A stretch of 64,000 nt of DNA from DATAEE01 sp963725145 (GTDB lineage: Bacteria; Acidobacteriota; Vicinamibacteria; Vicinamibacterales; 2-12-FULL-66-21): NCBI GenBank assembly GCA_963725145.1, contig CAVRXL010000003.1, forward strand, positions 372,001 to 436,000, given 5' to 3'. The notes below the pieces were generated by a model. That model was not told the DNA's origin. It worked only from the letters and a program-made list of their open reading frames with translations, and did no database searches. Positions 7,999-15,922 of this stretch are shown here, in pieces. Both the position numbers and the translations under genes were made by a program. Position 1 is the stretch's first letter. Each line of letters starts with the position of its first letter.

Positions 7999-9102
7999 CT
8001 ACTTGACGAACTCGACGGACACCGCCGGAGCATCCTCCTCGACGAAGCGCAAGAGCGCCTCTCCCTCCTGAGCGAGCGCCGTCCGCGCGAGCTTCGTCAG
8101 GGTGCCGAAGGGTTTGACGGCCAGCCGCGCCAGCTTCTTCTTCCGATCGATCTTCCAGGTTCCGGCGGCGAAGCCGTCGACGAGAAACGTGGCGGGCACG
8201 AGCAGGTTCTTCGTGTAGATCAGCGGCCGGTGCTCGTCCGCGATGATCCGCGTCCGGTCGGCGAAAGCGAGCAACAGGCTGTCGAACTCCGGCAGAAACC
8301 GGACCGGCGCCTCCTCTTCTTCGTCAGGACGGGGCGCCTTGGGAAAGTCGAGCAGCTCTCGACCGCGCTCGTCCCGGAACGTTCGGAGCTTCGGCCGCAG
8401 CTCCTCGACGAGGCCCGGCGCCGCGGCGAGAGCGGACCACGTCTGGAAATCGCGAAGCGTCGCCGGACCGAACGCCGCCAGGTAGCGCAACGCCAGGGTG
8501 TGCGGCCGGTGGTCGCCGTCGAGTTTCTCGTCGAGCCAGGACTCGGCGACAGCGAAGTCGGCGGCCGGCGGATACGCCCAGATCGCGCCCGCGGCGGGAA
8601 CCTGCACGAGCGGCAATTGCATCCGGACGATGTAGCCCATGGCCCGCTCGTCCAGTTTTGGAAACCGTGCTCGTAAGTGGCCCCGCAACGCGTCGAACGT
8701 GCACGGGGCCTCGTCGAAGCACACGCGCGCCGCGGCGACCAGCGCGTTGACGTTCAGCCCGTTCACCCGATCGCGAAGCACCGCTTTCATCCCCTGCGAG
8801 AGCATCGGCTGGAGCACGGGCCGGAAACTGATGAAGTCTTCGCGCGACACGAGGTGCAGCGTTCCGCGCATCATGGTGGCCCGAACGACCTCGCGGCGCT
8901 CGATGGCGCGCGTCAGGCTATCGCGCCGGAAGCCCTCGATCCGCGACCACAAGCCGATGAACGGCGGACGCGCGAGCTGGGCCTGCATGCCGGCGAGGCG
9001 CTCGATGGCGGTCGCCGGCTTCACCTTCTCGCGGCTGAGCAGCATCTGACGAGCGAGCGTCGCTCGGTTCAGGGCGCGGCGGCTGAGCGCTTTCTCCGGC
9101 AT
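7999..9102 (-). CDS. Winged-helix DNA-binding protein, AlkZ-like DNA glycosylase
   Basis: This 367-residue protein belongs to the HTH_42 family, whose characterised members (AlkZ, YcaQ) are DNA glycosylases that remove alkylated or crosslinked bases. The motif LAGMQAQLA near residue 37 contains the catalytic QxQ of AlkZ. Other family landmarks are RATMMRGTLHLVSREDF, AMGYIVRMQLPLVQ and a C-terminal LPEFDSLLLAFADRTRII. No signal peptide is present. Family assignment is firm; glycosylase activity is inferred from the intact QxQ motif. Confidence 0.85.
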   Translation of the reverse strand: MPEKALSRRALNRATLARQMLLSREKVKPATAIERLAGMQAQLARPPFIGLWSRIEGFRRDSLTRAIERREVVRATMMRGTLHLVSREDFISFRPVLQPMLSQGMKAVLRDRVNGLNVNALVAAARVCFDEAPCTFDALRGHLRARFPKLDERAMGYIVRMQLPLVQVPAAGAIWAYPPAADFAVAESWLDEKLDGDHRPHTLALRYLAAFGPATLRDFQTWSALAAAPGLVEELRPKLRTFRDERGRELLDFPKAPRPDEEEEAPVRFLPEFDSLLLAFADRTRIIADEHRPLIYTKNLLVPATFLVDGFAAGTWKIDRKKKLARLAVKPFGTLTKLARTALAQEGEALLRFVEEDAPAVSVEFVK

Positions 9103-9115
9103 CTCGCTGCATCAT

Positions 9116-9146
9116 ACTCACAACTCAGAACTCACAACTCAGCACT
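9116..9146. repeat. Short CTCAGAA-type repeat overlapping the end of apbE
   Basis: ACTCACAACTCAGAACTCACAACTCAGCACTAC carries four degenerate CTCA(G/C)AA units. The last codons and the TGA stop of the ApbE gene (9132-9134) fall inside this array, so the repeat contributes the C-terminal residues SSAEL. Confidence 0.55.
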
Positions 9147-10130
9147 ACTGATATCGAGAACCACTCCGGGAAAGCGTTTCGAGATCGCAGTGGCGCCGTC
9201 GGAACCCAGAACCGTGAGCGCGGTGGCGAGCGCATCCGCCGTGGCCGCATCCTCCGCGATCACGCGGGCGACCACGTGATTGGTGACGCCGAGGCCCGTG
9301 CGTGGGTCGATCACGTGGGAGTACCTGACGCCTTCGATCTCGACAAACTGCGCCGTCGGCCCGGATGTTGCGAGCGCTGCGTTGGAAAGGCGCGCGGCGC
9401 GCTCGCTGAACTGCGCGCTGGCCGAGGGAGCATCGATCCGCCACCCGGCGCGCCCCGGCGGCGCGTCGCCGACGACGATGTCCCCGCCGGCTTCGAGGAG
9501 CGCGCTGGCGACGCCGCGGGCTCGAAGCGTGCGCAACCCCTGCGCCAGGATGTAGCCCTTGGCGATGCCGCCGAGATCGAGGCGCATTCCGGGCTTCGCG
9601 AGCCGGACGGCGCGGCGGGACGGATCGAGTTGGACGTGACGCCAGCCGACGAGCGCGCGCGCCGCCTCGAGCCGCGAACGCTCGGGCAGGCGTCCGGATT
9701 TCCGCGCCTCGCGCCAGAGCGCGACGAGCGGCGCGACCGACGGATCGAACGCGCCGTGGGTCGCTTCGGCGATCTCGACCGCTCGAGCGAGCACCGCGAA
9801 GAGCTCCTCGCTGGCCGGAATCCACTCCTGCGGCCGCGCGTCGAGCCGGCGCAGCTCGCTGTCCTCGCGGTAGTCGCTCATCATCCGATCGAGCTCGGCA
9901 ATCCGGTCGAACGCCGCGCCGGCCGCCAGCCGCGCCGCCTCCGGCCCGGCGGCATGCAGGACCAGCCGGACCGGCATGCCCATGTGCACCTGCGTGAACT
10001 CGAACGAAGGGGCGGCTTCCCGGCCAACCTCGACCGAGGCCGCAGATCCCCACGTCAGCGCGAGCAGGAGATCAACGCAGATGAACGCGGATAGCAGGAG
10101 ACCGTAAAATGGTGTCGCGCGCATCTGCAT
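9132..10130 (-). CDS. apbE: FAD:protein FMN transferase
   Basis: The 332-residue protein (330 from the second ATG at 10124) starts with a hydrophobic signal sequence and then the ApbE fold: HMGMPVRLVLH, MSDYREDSELRRL, HGAFDPSVAPLVALW, and the substrate motif MRLDLGGIAKGYILAQGL, with LLEAGGDIVVGD and YSHVIDPRTG following. ApbE proteins attach FMN covalently to Thr in exported flavoproteins such as NqrB/C and RnfD/G. No obvious flavinylated target lies nearby. The divergent gene begins at 10129, so the two ATG codons share one CATG palindrome. Confidence 0.95.
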   Translation of the reverse strand: MQMRATPFYGLLLSAFICVDLLLALTWGSAASVEVGREAAPSFEFTQVHMGMPVRLVLHAAGPEAARLAAGAAFDRIAELDRMMSDYREDSELRRLDARPQEWIPASEELFAVLARAVEIAEATHGAFDPSVAPLVALWREARKSGRLPERSRLEAARALVGWRHVQLDPSRRAVRLAKPGMRLDLGGIAKGYILAQGLRTLRARGVASALLEAGGDIVVGDAPPGRAGWRIDAPSASAQFSERAARLSNAALATSGPTAQFVEIEGVRYSHVIDPRTGLGVTNHVVARVIAEDAATADALATALTVLGSDGATAISKRFPGVVLDISSAEL

Positions 10131-10929
10131 GGTTCGCCTGTCTCTGATCCTCGCCGTGCTTTGTCAGGCAGCGGCCCCGGCCCCGCCGGCGGCCGGGGTC
10201 CAGGCGGCGAATGCTTCGTCAGCGTATAAGGAATCGATCCCCGGGACGCTCGTGACGTTCGAGATGGTCCTCGTCCCCGCCGGCACCGTGGAGGTGGACG
10301 GCAAGCCGACGCCTGTATCCTCTTTCTACATCGGCCGGACCGAAGCCACCTGGGATATGTACGACGTGTTCGCGCTCGGCCTCGACTTGCCGACGCCGCG
10401 CACCCAGGGAGACGCAACCGCGAGACCTTCGCAGCCCTACGGGGCGCCGGACTACGGCTGGGGACACGCCGGATACCCGGCCATCAGCGTCGCCCGCACG
10501 GCCGCCGAGGCGTTCGCCGAGTGGCTTTCCAAGAAGACCGGCAAGAAGTATCGTCTACCGACGGAGGCCGAGTGGTTGCACGCCGCCCGGCTGGCGGCGG
10601 GCGGCAGCACGCTTCCGGCGGCGAAGCGGGACGCGCTCGCCTGGCACCGCGGGAACGCCAAGGAGAAGACCCATCCGACGGGCAGCAAGACGCCCGACGC
10701 GCTCGGGCTCGTCGACCTGTTCGGGAACGCGGCCGAGTGGGTGACGACGAGCGACGGCTCGGTCGTCGCGCGCGGCGGATCGTTCCGCGACCCCGCCGAG
10801 CGCGTCGGCCCGGCCGCGCGCGCGGTGCAGGATGATTCGTGGAACCTGCGCGACCCGCAGTTTCCCAAGAGCCGATGGTGGCTGTCGGACGGTCCGTTTG
10901 TCGGGTTTCGGTTAGTAAGAGAGCCGTAA
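10129..10929 (+). CDS. Secreted formylglycine-generating-enzyme (SUMF1/EgtB-type) domain protein
   Basis: The 266-residue protein has a signal peptide (MVRLSLILAVLCQAAA) and a sulfatase-modifying-factor fold: SFYIGRTEATWDMYDVF, YRLPTEAEWLHAAR, GLVDLFGNAAEWV, RGGSFRD and a final GFRLVREP. True formylglycine-generating enzymes have copper-binding cysteines near the C-terminus; none is visible here, so this is probably a non-canonical family member. It could act on exported proteins or be a structural relative. The Tat-exported oxidoreductase follows 64 bases later. Confidence 0.85.
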   Translation: MVRLSLILAVLCQAAAPAPPAAGVQAANASSAYKESIPGTLVTFEMVLVPAGTVEVDGKPTPVSSFYIGRTEATWDMYDVFALGLDLPTPRTQGDATARPSQPYGAPDYGWGHAGYPAISVARTAAEAFAEWLSKKTGKKYRLPTEAEWLHAARLAAGGSTLPAAKRDALAWHRGNAKEKTHPTGSKTPDALGLVDLFGNAAEWVTTSDGSVVARGGSFRDPAERVGPAARAVQDDSWNLRDPQFPKSRWWLSDGPFVGFRLVREP

Positions 10930-10939
10930 CAGGAGCGTC

Positions 10940-10980
10940 GTAGCGCAGCCAAACGTTGTAGCGCAGCCCTTTAGGGCTGC
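10940..10980. repeat. GTAGCGCAGCC repeat with GCAGCCCT/AGGGCTGC palindrome
   Basis: Two copies of GTAGCGCAGCC (from 10940 and 10958) are followed by a perfect 8-bp palindrome, GCAGCCCT-TT-AGGGCTGC at 10963-10980. It lies between two same-strand genes, so it may be a hairpin in the transcript. Similar dispersed palindromes occur at 32701-32755 and 53001-53026 with different arms. Confidence 0.6.
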
Positions 10981-10993
10981 TGAAGGAAACATC

Positions 10994-12289
10994 ATGAGCA
11001 CCAATGAAAGCGTCTCGCGGCGAACCTTCGTGCAGACCACGGCGGCGGCGACCGCCGCGTTCATGTTCCCCGCCGGAGCGCGCATCTCCGGCTCAGACAC
11101 CATCAGGGTCGGGCTCGTCGGCTGCGGCGGCCGTGGGACCGGCGCGGCGCGCGACTGCCTCCGAGGCGCCGAGGGCGTCGAGCTCGTCGCGATGGGCGAC
11201 CTGTTCCCCGATCGCGTCACGCAATCCCAGGGAGAGCTCGCGAAAGCCGCCGCGCAGGACGCCGGCTTCGCCAAGAAATACAAGGTGACGCCGGAGCGAA
11301 GCTTCAGCGGCTTCGACGCGTATCAGAAAGTGATCGCCTCCGACGTCGACCTCGTCATCCTCGCGACGCCGCCCGGCTTCCGGCCCGTGCACCTCGCCGC
11401 CGCGGTGGCAGCCGGCAAGCACCTCTTCGTCGAGAAGCCGGTCGCCGTCGATTCAGCCGGCATCCGCTCCGTCCTCGCGACCTACGAGCTCTCCAAGCAG
11501 AAGGGGCTCGCGATCGGCGTCGGCACGCAGCGGCACCATCAGGCGGAGTACATCGCGACGATCAAGCGGCTCAAGGATGGCGCGATCGGCAACATCCTCA
11601 GCGGGCAGGTGTTCTGGAACCAGGGCGGCCTCTGGAGCAAGGAGCCCCAGGCGCCGTGGAGCCCGACCGAGTGGCAGATTCGGAACTGGCTGTACTTCAC
11701 CTGGCTCTCCGGCGATCACATCGTGGAGCAGCACGTCCACAACATCGACGTCGCGAACTGGGTGATGGGCGCGCATCCGATCAAGGCGACCGGCGTGGGC
11801 GGCCGTCAGTGGCGGACCGAGCCGCGCTACGGGCACATCTACGACCACTTCGCGATCGATTTCGAGTACCCGAACGGCGCGCGCGTGATGAGCATGTGCC
11901 GCCAGATCGACGGGACCAGAGGAAAGGTCGCGGAACACTTCCTCGGGACGAAGGGCGCGTCGGACGCCGCCGGCACGATCACGGGCGCGAACGCGTGGAC
12001 GTGGGCGAAGCCCGAGAAGCCGGTGAGCCCGTACGTGCAGGAGCACACGGATCTCGTCGCCAGCCTCCGCGCGGGCAAGCCGTACAACGAGCTGAAGGAG
12101 ATCGCGGAGAGCAACCTCACGGCGATCATGGGCCGTGAAGCGGCCTACACGGGCCAGGAGCTCACCTGGGACGAAGTGCTCAACGCCGCCCAGGATCTGA
12201 CGCCGCCGCAGGTCGCCTTCGGACCGCTCGAGGTACCGCCGGTCGCGACGCCCGGCCGGACGAAGCTGCAGCGCACGTGGGGGGAGTAG
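10994..12289 (+). CDS. Tat-exported Gfo/Idh/MocA family oxidoreductase
   Basis: This 431-residue protein begins with a twin-arginine signal (SRRTFVQTTAAATAAFMF, Arg at 9-10), then the NAD(P)-binding Rossmann motif GLVGCGGRGTGAA and the family motif EKPVAVD with Lys148 expected in the active site. The C-terminal alpha/beta domain includes the conserved LSGDHIVEQHVHNID stretch. The family acts on sugars or sugar derivatives; secreted twin-arginine members are abundant in Acidobacteria and Planctomycetes. The substrate cannot be told from sequence. GAAGGA lies upstream of the ATG. Confidence 0.93.
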   Translation: MSTNESVSRRTFVQTTAAATAAFMFPAGARISGSDTIRVGLVGCGGRGTGAARDCLRGAEGVELVAMGDLFPDRVTQSQGELAKAAAQDAGFAKKYKVTPERSFSGFDAYQKVIASDVDLVILATPPGFRPVHLAAAVAAGKHLFVEKPVAVDSAGIRSVLATYELSKQKGLAIGVGTQRHHQAEYIATIKRLKDGAIGNILSGQVFWNQGGLWSKEPQAPWSPTEWQIRNWLYFTWLSGDHIVEQHVHNIDVANWVMGAHPIKATGVGGRQWRTEPRYGHIYDHFAIDFEYPNGARVMSMCRQIDGTRGKVAEHFLGTKGASDAAGTITGANAWTWAKPEKPVSPYVQEHTDLVASLRAGKPYNELKEIAESNLTAIMGREAAYTGQELTWDEVLNAAQDLTPPQVAFGPLEVPPVATPGRTKLQRTWGE

Positions 12290-12307
12290 ATTCTCTCAGT
12301 TTTGAGA

Positions 12308-12934
12308 CTACCCCCGCCCGACCAGCTTGCCCCTCGCGGTGCCAAGCGCGGGCACCCGGAGCTCGATGGCGCGTTCGGCGTCGATCGCCGTCAGCACGGG
12401 CGTGAGATCGACCGCGGCACCAGTGGGCGACGGCCTCGCGCCCAGCTCGCGGACAGCTGCGGCCAGCGCGTCCACTTTCGCCGCGAGCGCCGCGATGGCC
12501 TCCCCGTGGCCCTGACGGAGCGAGGCGATCGCGTCGAGGACGGGTGTCAGGCTGACTGGCGTGTCTGGCACGGGCCGGGGTATGGGCCCGATTCCGTCAA
12601 TGGGAAGGGGTGGCATCGGTATCGGCGCCATGACGCGCGGCCTGATGGCGTCTTTCTCGCCCTGATCGTGATGCTCCTGCCAGGCCGCGAACGCCTTCCC
12701 CTCACCGTCTTCCAGGATGTCGACGTGGAACCCGTCGTCTTTCGCGATGATGTCCCCCGTGCACCCTTCGACGTTGTTGAGTGACCCCGGCTTCGCCCTC
12801 ACCAGCATCCAGCCGCGGTCCCGGAGGATCCACGCGACATTCTTGGTGATCTCAAAGGCCTTGACACGATCGTTCAAGGGTTGATTGCCAGGGAAGAGTT
12901 TGTCCCTCACCTTCTGGACGATTTCGAAACTCAT
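12308..12934 (-). CDS. Uncharacterised protein with Pro-rich hinge
   Basis: The 208-residue product has a compact N-terminal half (about 1-110; GCTGDIIAKDDGFHVDILED near the middle), a Pro/Ile-rich hinge (APIPMPPLPIDGIGPIPRPV), and an Ala-rich helical C-terminal half with a heptad-like stretch (AIAALAAKVDALAAAVREL). I do not recognise a family. ATG at 12934 has GGAGGG four bases upstream. It converges with the oxidoreductase gene and is divergent from the reductase gene at 13045. Confidence 0.65.
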   Translation of the reverse strand: MSFEIVQKVRDKLFPGNQPLNDRVKAFEITKNVAWILRDRGWMLVRAKPGSLNNVEGCTGDIIAKDDGFHVDILEDGEGKAFAAWQEHHDQGEKDAIRPRVMAPIPMPPLPIDGIGPIPRPVPDTPVSLTPVLDAIASLRQGHGEAIAALAAKVDALAAAVRELGARPSPTGAAVDLTPVLTAIDAERAIELRVPALGTARGKLVGRG

Positions 12935-13044
12935 GGGCCCTCCCTTGTCACGGCTCCCGCTCTTCAGTAATCTCACAGACCTCTCGCTCGCAGCCAGCCC
13001 TGCGAGTTCACGACTCATATTCGGCCCGGAGGAGGGGGTATTCT

Positions 13045-14364
13045 ATGCCCTATCCTCGTATCTTCGAGCCGCTGGCGTTTCGGAGCTTCACGGCGAAGAA
13101 CCGCATCTTCCGGTCGAACGTGTCGGGGCGGTTCGACAACTACGACGGCTCCGGCACGCAGACCCGGATCAACTGGGAGCTGAAGTTCGCGCGCGGCGGC
13201 GTCGGCGCGATCATCTCGTCGTTCGTCCCCGTGACGCTGCGGGGCCGCATCGTCCCGAACTACGCGATGATCGACCGCGACGATCGCATCCCGTTCTGGC
13301 GGGAGCTCGCCCGGCAGGTGCACGAGCATGACTGCCGGTTCATCATGCAGCTCAGTCACGCGGGCCGCCAGCGCGACGTCCCCGGCATCGAGTTCGAGAA
13401 GGGGCTGAGCTCGACCGCCAAGCCGGATCCGCTGCACGGTTTCGAGTGCGAGCGGATGACCCGCGATCAGATCGGCGAAACCGTCGAGGCCTTCGCCGAG
13501 GGCGCGCGGCGGGCGCGCGAGGCGGGCGTCGACGGCGTCGAGCTCCATTCGGCGAACGGGTACCTGTTCACGCAGTTCCTCAGCTCCGGCATCAACGACC
13601 GGAACGACGAGTACGGCGGCTCCCTCCAGAACCGGGCGCGCTTCCTGCTGGAAGTTGTCCGGGCCATCCGCGCGCGCGTGGGACGCGATTTCCACCTCCA
13701 GGCGAAAATCAGCGCCACTGAGTACAACGACGCACTCCTCAATGACGAACCGCCTGGCAACACCATCAAGGACAGCGTGCGCGTCTGCCAGTGGCTGGAG
13801 GAGGCGGGCGTGGATGCCATCCATGTGTCCTCCGGGAGCTACTTTCCGCACCCGCGCAACCCCGCCGGCGACTTCCCGCTCGACGAGCTCGTGAAGACCT
13901 ACGACACGCTGCTGTCGAGCGGCATGCTGACGGTCCGCAACTACCTGCTGTTCCGCGGCCGGCTGACGGGCAGGGTCTTCAAGCGCCGGTGGGAGGAGGC
14001 GCGCGGCAACGCCGCCCGCATAGAAGGGATCAACCTGCCCGACGCGCAGAAGATCAAGGCCGCCGTCCGCATCCCGGTTCTGTGCACCGGCGGGTTCCAG
14101 ACCGCCGCCATCATCGAGAACGCGATCGCGAAGCGCCGATGCGACGCCGTCACGATCGCGCGCCCGCTCATCGCGAACAACGATCTCGTCAAGATGTTCG
14201 CGCGCGGCGTCGGGCGCCCGCCACGGCCCTGTACGTATTGCAACCGATGCCTGGTCAACGCCGTCGAGAACCCGCTCGGGTGCTACGACGAGAGCCGGTA
14301 CACGTCGCGCGGAGAGATGGTGCGGGAAACGATGACGGTCTTCGATCCGGCGCCGTTTCGATGA
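13045..14364 (+). CDS. Old Yellow Enzyme family NADH:flavin oxidoreductase with Fe-S motif
   Basis: The 439-residue protein has the FMN TIM barrel of the OYE family: FRSFTAKNRIFRS at the start, MQLSHAGRQ, and EYGGSLQNRARFLLEVVRAI. Near the end, cysteines at 396, 399, 402 and 413 (CTYCNRC then 10 residues then C) match the 4Fe-4S motif of the 2,4-dienoyl-CoA reductase branch. The second, FAD/NAD-binding half of that branch is absent, so electrons must come from another protein. GGAGGAGGG precedes the ATG. Its stop overlaps the next start (ATGA at 14361), so it is translationally coupled to the cytochrome gene. Members reduce activated C=C bonds. Confidence 0.92.
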   Translation: MPYPRIFEPLAFRSFTAKNRIFRSNVSGRFDNYDGSGTQTRINWELKFARGGVGAIISSFVPVTLRGRIVPNYAMIDRDDRIPFWRELARQVHEHDCRFIMQLSHAGRQRDVPGIEFEKGLSSTAKPDPLHGFECERMTRDQIGETVEAFAEGARRAREAGVDGVELHSANGYLFTQFLSSGINDRNDEYGGSLQNRARFLLEVVRAIRARVGRDFHLQAKISATEYNDALLNDEPPGNTIKDSVRVCQWLEEAGVDAIHVSSGSYFPHPRNPAGDFPLDELVKTYDTLLSSGMLTVRNYLLFRGRLTGRVFKRRWEEARGNAARIEGINLPDAQKIKAAVRIPVLCTGGFQTAAIIENAIAKRRCDAVTIARPLIANNDLVKMFARGVGRPPRPCTYCNRCLVNAVENPLGCYDESRYTSRGEMVRETMTVFDPAPFR

Positions 14365-15821
14365 GCGCCGGCATGCATCGTCCACGGATTCGCGATCGGA
14401 TGCTTCTGCTCGGACTCGCGGCGGTCTGGGCGGCGTCGGTCGTCGTCGCGCAGCCTCAGGGCAGTGATGGCCAGGCTCGACCGGACGCGGCGTCGTTCCC
14501 CGGCATCGAGGATCATTTCAAGTACGGGTCGATCGGCACCGAGGAGCGCGTCGGGGTGCCGTACTGGATCTGGCGCGTGCTCCCGACCGTGTTCGCCGAC
14601 AAGCTCCCGCCCGGCCCGGGCGAGGGATACGCGCGGATCGGGTTTCTCTACGACAACGCGCCGCACGGCCGGCCGATCGGAACCTCCTTCGTGCCCGGAC
14701 GATTCGCCCGCGTCGGGCTGAACTGCGCCACGTGTCACGTCGGGACGTACCGCGACCGCCCGGACGGACCGCGGCGGATCGTGCTCGGCATGCCGGCCAA
14801 CCAGATGAACCTGCAGAGCTATCTGCGGTTTCTCTCGGCGTGCGCGAAGGACGCGCGGTTCAGGTACGACGTGCTGATGCCGGCGATGCAGCAGGCGGGC
14901 GCGCAGATCGGATTGATCGATCGCCTGCTGTATCGCCTCTTCGTCATCGGACGCGTCCGCGATGGCATCCTCGACGGCGAGCGGCAGAACGCCTGGTTCG
15001 ACACGCGGCCGCCGCAGGGACCCGGCCGGGTCGACACGTTCAACCCGTACAAAGTCATGCTCGGCATCCCGATGACCAACGACACGTCCGTGGGGACGGT
15101 GGATCTGCCGTCGCTCTGGAACCAGCGGCTGCGCCGCGGCCTCTGGCTGCACTGGGATGGCAACAACGACACGGTGGAAGAGCGGAACAAGAGCGCCGCC
15201 ATCGGTGCCGGCGCGACGCCCGACTCGCTCGATCTCGCCTCCATGTCGCGGATTGAAACCTGGATCCTCGACCTGCCACCGCCTCCGATTCCGATCGAGC
15301 GCGTGGATCGTACGCGCGTGGCGCTGGGCGAACGCGTGTATCGCGCCGCGTGCGCCGCGTGCCACGCGTTCGGCGCGCCGCAGGTCGGCCAGGTGACGGG
15401 CATCGCCGACGTCGGCACCGACCGCGAGCGGCTCGACTCCTTCACGGCCGAGCTCGCGCGCGGGATGAACACGATCGGGCAGGGCAAGCCGTGGCAGTTC
15501 AAGCGCTTTCGGAAAACGGAGGGTTACGCCAACATGCCGCTCGACGGTCTCTGGCTGCGCGCGCCGTACCTGCACAACGGTTCGGTGCCGACGCTCAGGA
15601 CGTTACTGTTTCCTGAGGAGCGTCCCGAGACGTTCTACCGGAGGTACGACGTCTACGACTGGAACGCCGTGGGATTCGTCACGTCGGGCGCCGCGGCCGG
15701 GAGCGAGGGAACGATCTTCGATACGCGGCTGCGGGGGAACGGCAATCGCGGGCACATCTACGGAACGGGGCTCTCGCGGACGGACCGCGAGAACCTGATC
15801 GAGTACTTGAAGACGTTGTGA
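14361..15821 (+). CDS. Secreted dihaem cytochrome c (RoxA/peroxidase-like)
   Basis: The 486-residue protein has an N-terminal signal peptide (MLLLGLAAVWAASVVVA) and two haem-binding motifs, CATCH at residues 122-126 and CAACH at 331-335. The C-terminal segment LRAPYLHNGSVPTLRTLLFP is typical of dihaem peroxidase-like and RoxA/LatA-type secreted cytochromes. It therefore acts in the periplasm or outside the cell, either as an electron carrier or as a haem oxygenase. The start overlaps the reductase stop by four bases. The haem peroxidase gene follows 101 bases later in the same direction. Confidence 0.9.
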   Translation: MSAGMHRPRIRDRMLLLGLAAVWAASVVVAQPQGSDGQARPDAASFPGIEDHFKYGSIGTEERVGVPYWIWRVLPTVFADKLPPGPGEGYARIGFLYDNAPHGRPIGTSFVPGRFARVGLNCATCHVGTYRDRPDGPRRIVLGMPANQMNLQSYLRFLSACAKDARFRYDVLMPAMQQAGAQIGLIDRLLYRLFVIGRVRDGILDGERQNAWFDTRPPQGPGRVDTFNPYKVMLGIPMTNDTSVGTVDLPSLWNQRLRRGLWLHWDGNNDTVEERNKSAAIGAGATPDSLDLASMSRIETWILDLPPPPIPIERVDRTRVALGERVYRAACAACHAFGAPQVGQVTGIADVGTDRERLDSFTAELARGMNTIGQGKPWQFKRFRKTEGYANMPLDGLWLRAPYLHNGSVPTLRTLLFPEERPETFYRRYDVYDWNAVGFVTSGAAAGSEGTIFDTRLRGNGNRGHIYGTGLSRTDRENLIEYLKTL

Positions 15822-15822
15822 T

Positions 15823-15837
15823 GAGGTCCCGGACCTC
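15823..15837 (+). terminator. Short hairpin after the cytochrome gene
   Basis: GAGGTCC-C-GGACCTC starts one base after the stop codon. It is a perfect 7-bp stem without a U run, so it could be a weak terminator or attenuator between the cytochrome and peroxidase genes. Confidence 0.3.
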
Positions 15838-15922
15838 CCCATGAAAACCGTCTGGGTGTGTCTCGGTCATGATCGGGAATGAACGTGGTTTCTGAAGCAA
15901 GAGATAAAGCGTCGAGGTCATC

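Noticed and set aside
10129..10929. True sulfatase-activating formylglycine-generating enzyme
   Set aside because: The copper-binding cysteine pair is not visible, and no sulfatase gene lies nearby.
13791..14360. N-terminal extension of the dihaem cytochrome
   Set aside because: The extension is Arg-rich nonsense overlapping the OYE gene in another frame; the signal peptide starts at 14361.
13015..14385. 456-codon minus frame opposite the OYE gene
   Set aside because: No motifs and low hydrophobicity; antisense to a gene with clear OYE and Fe-S motifs.
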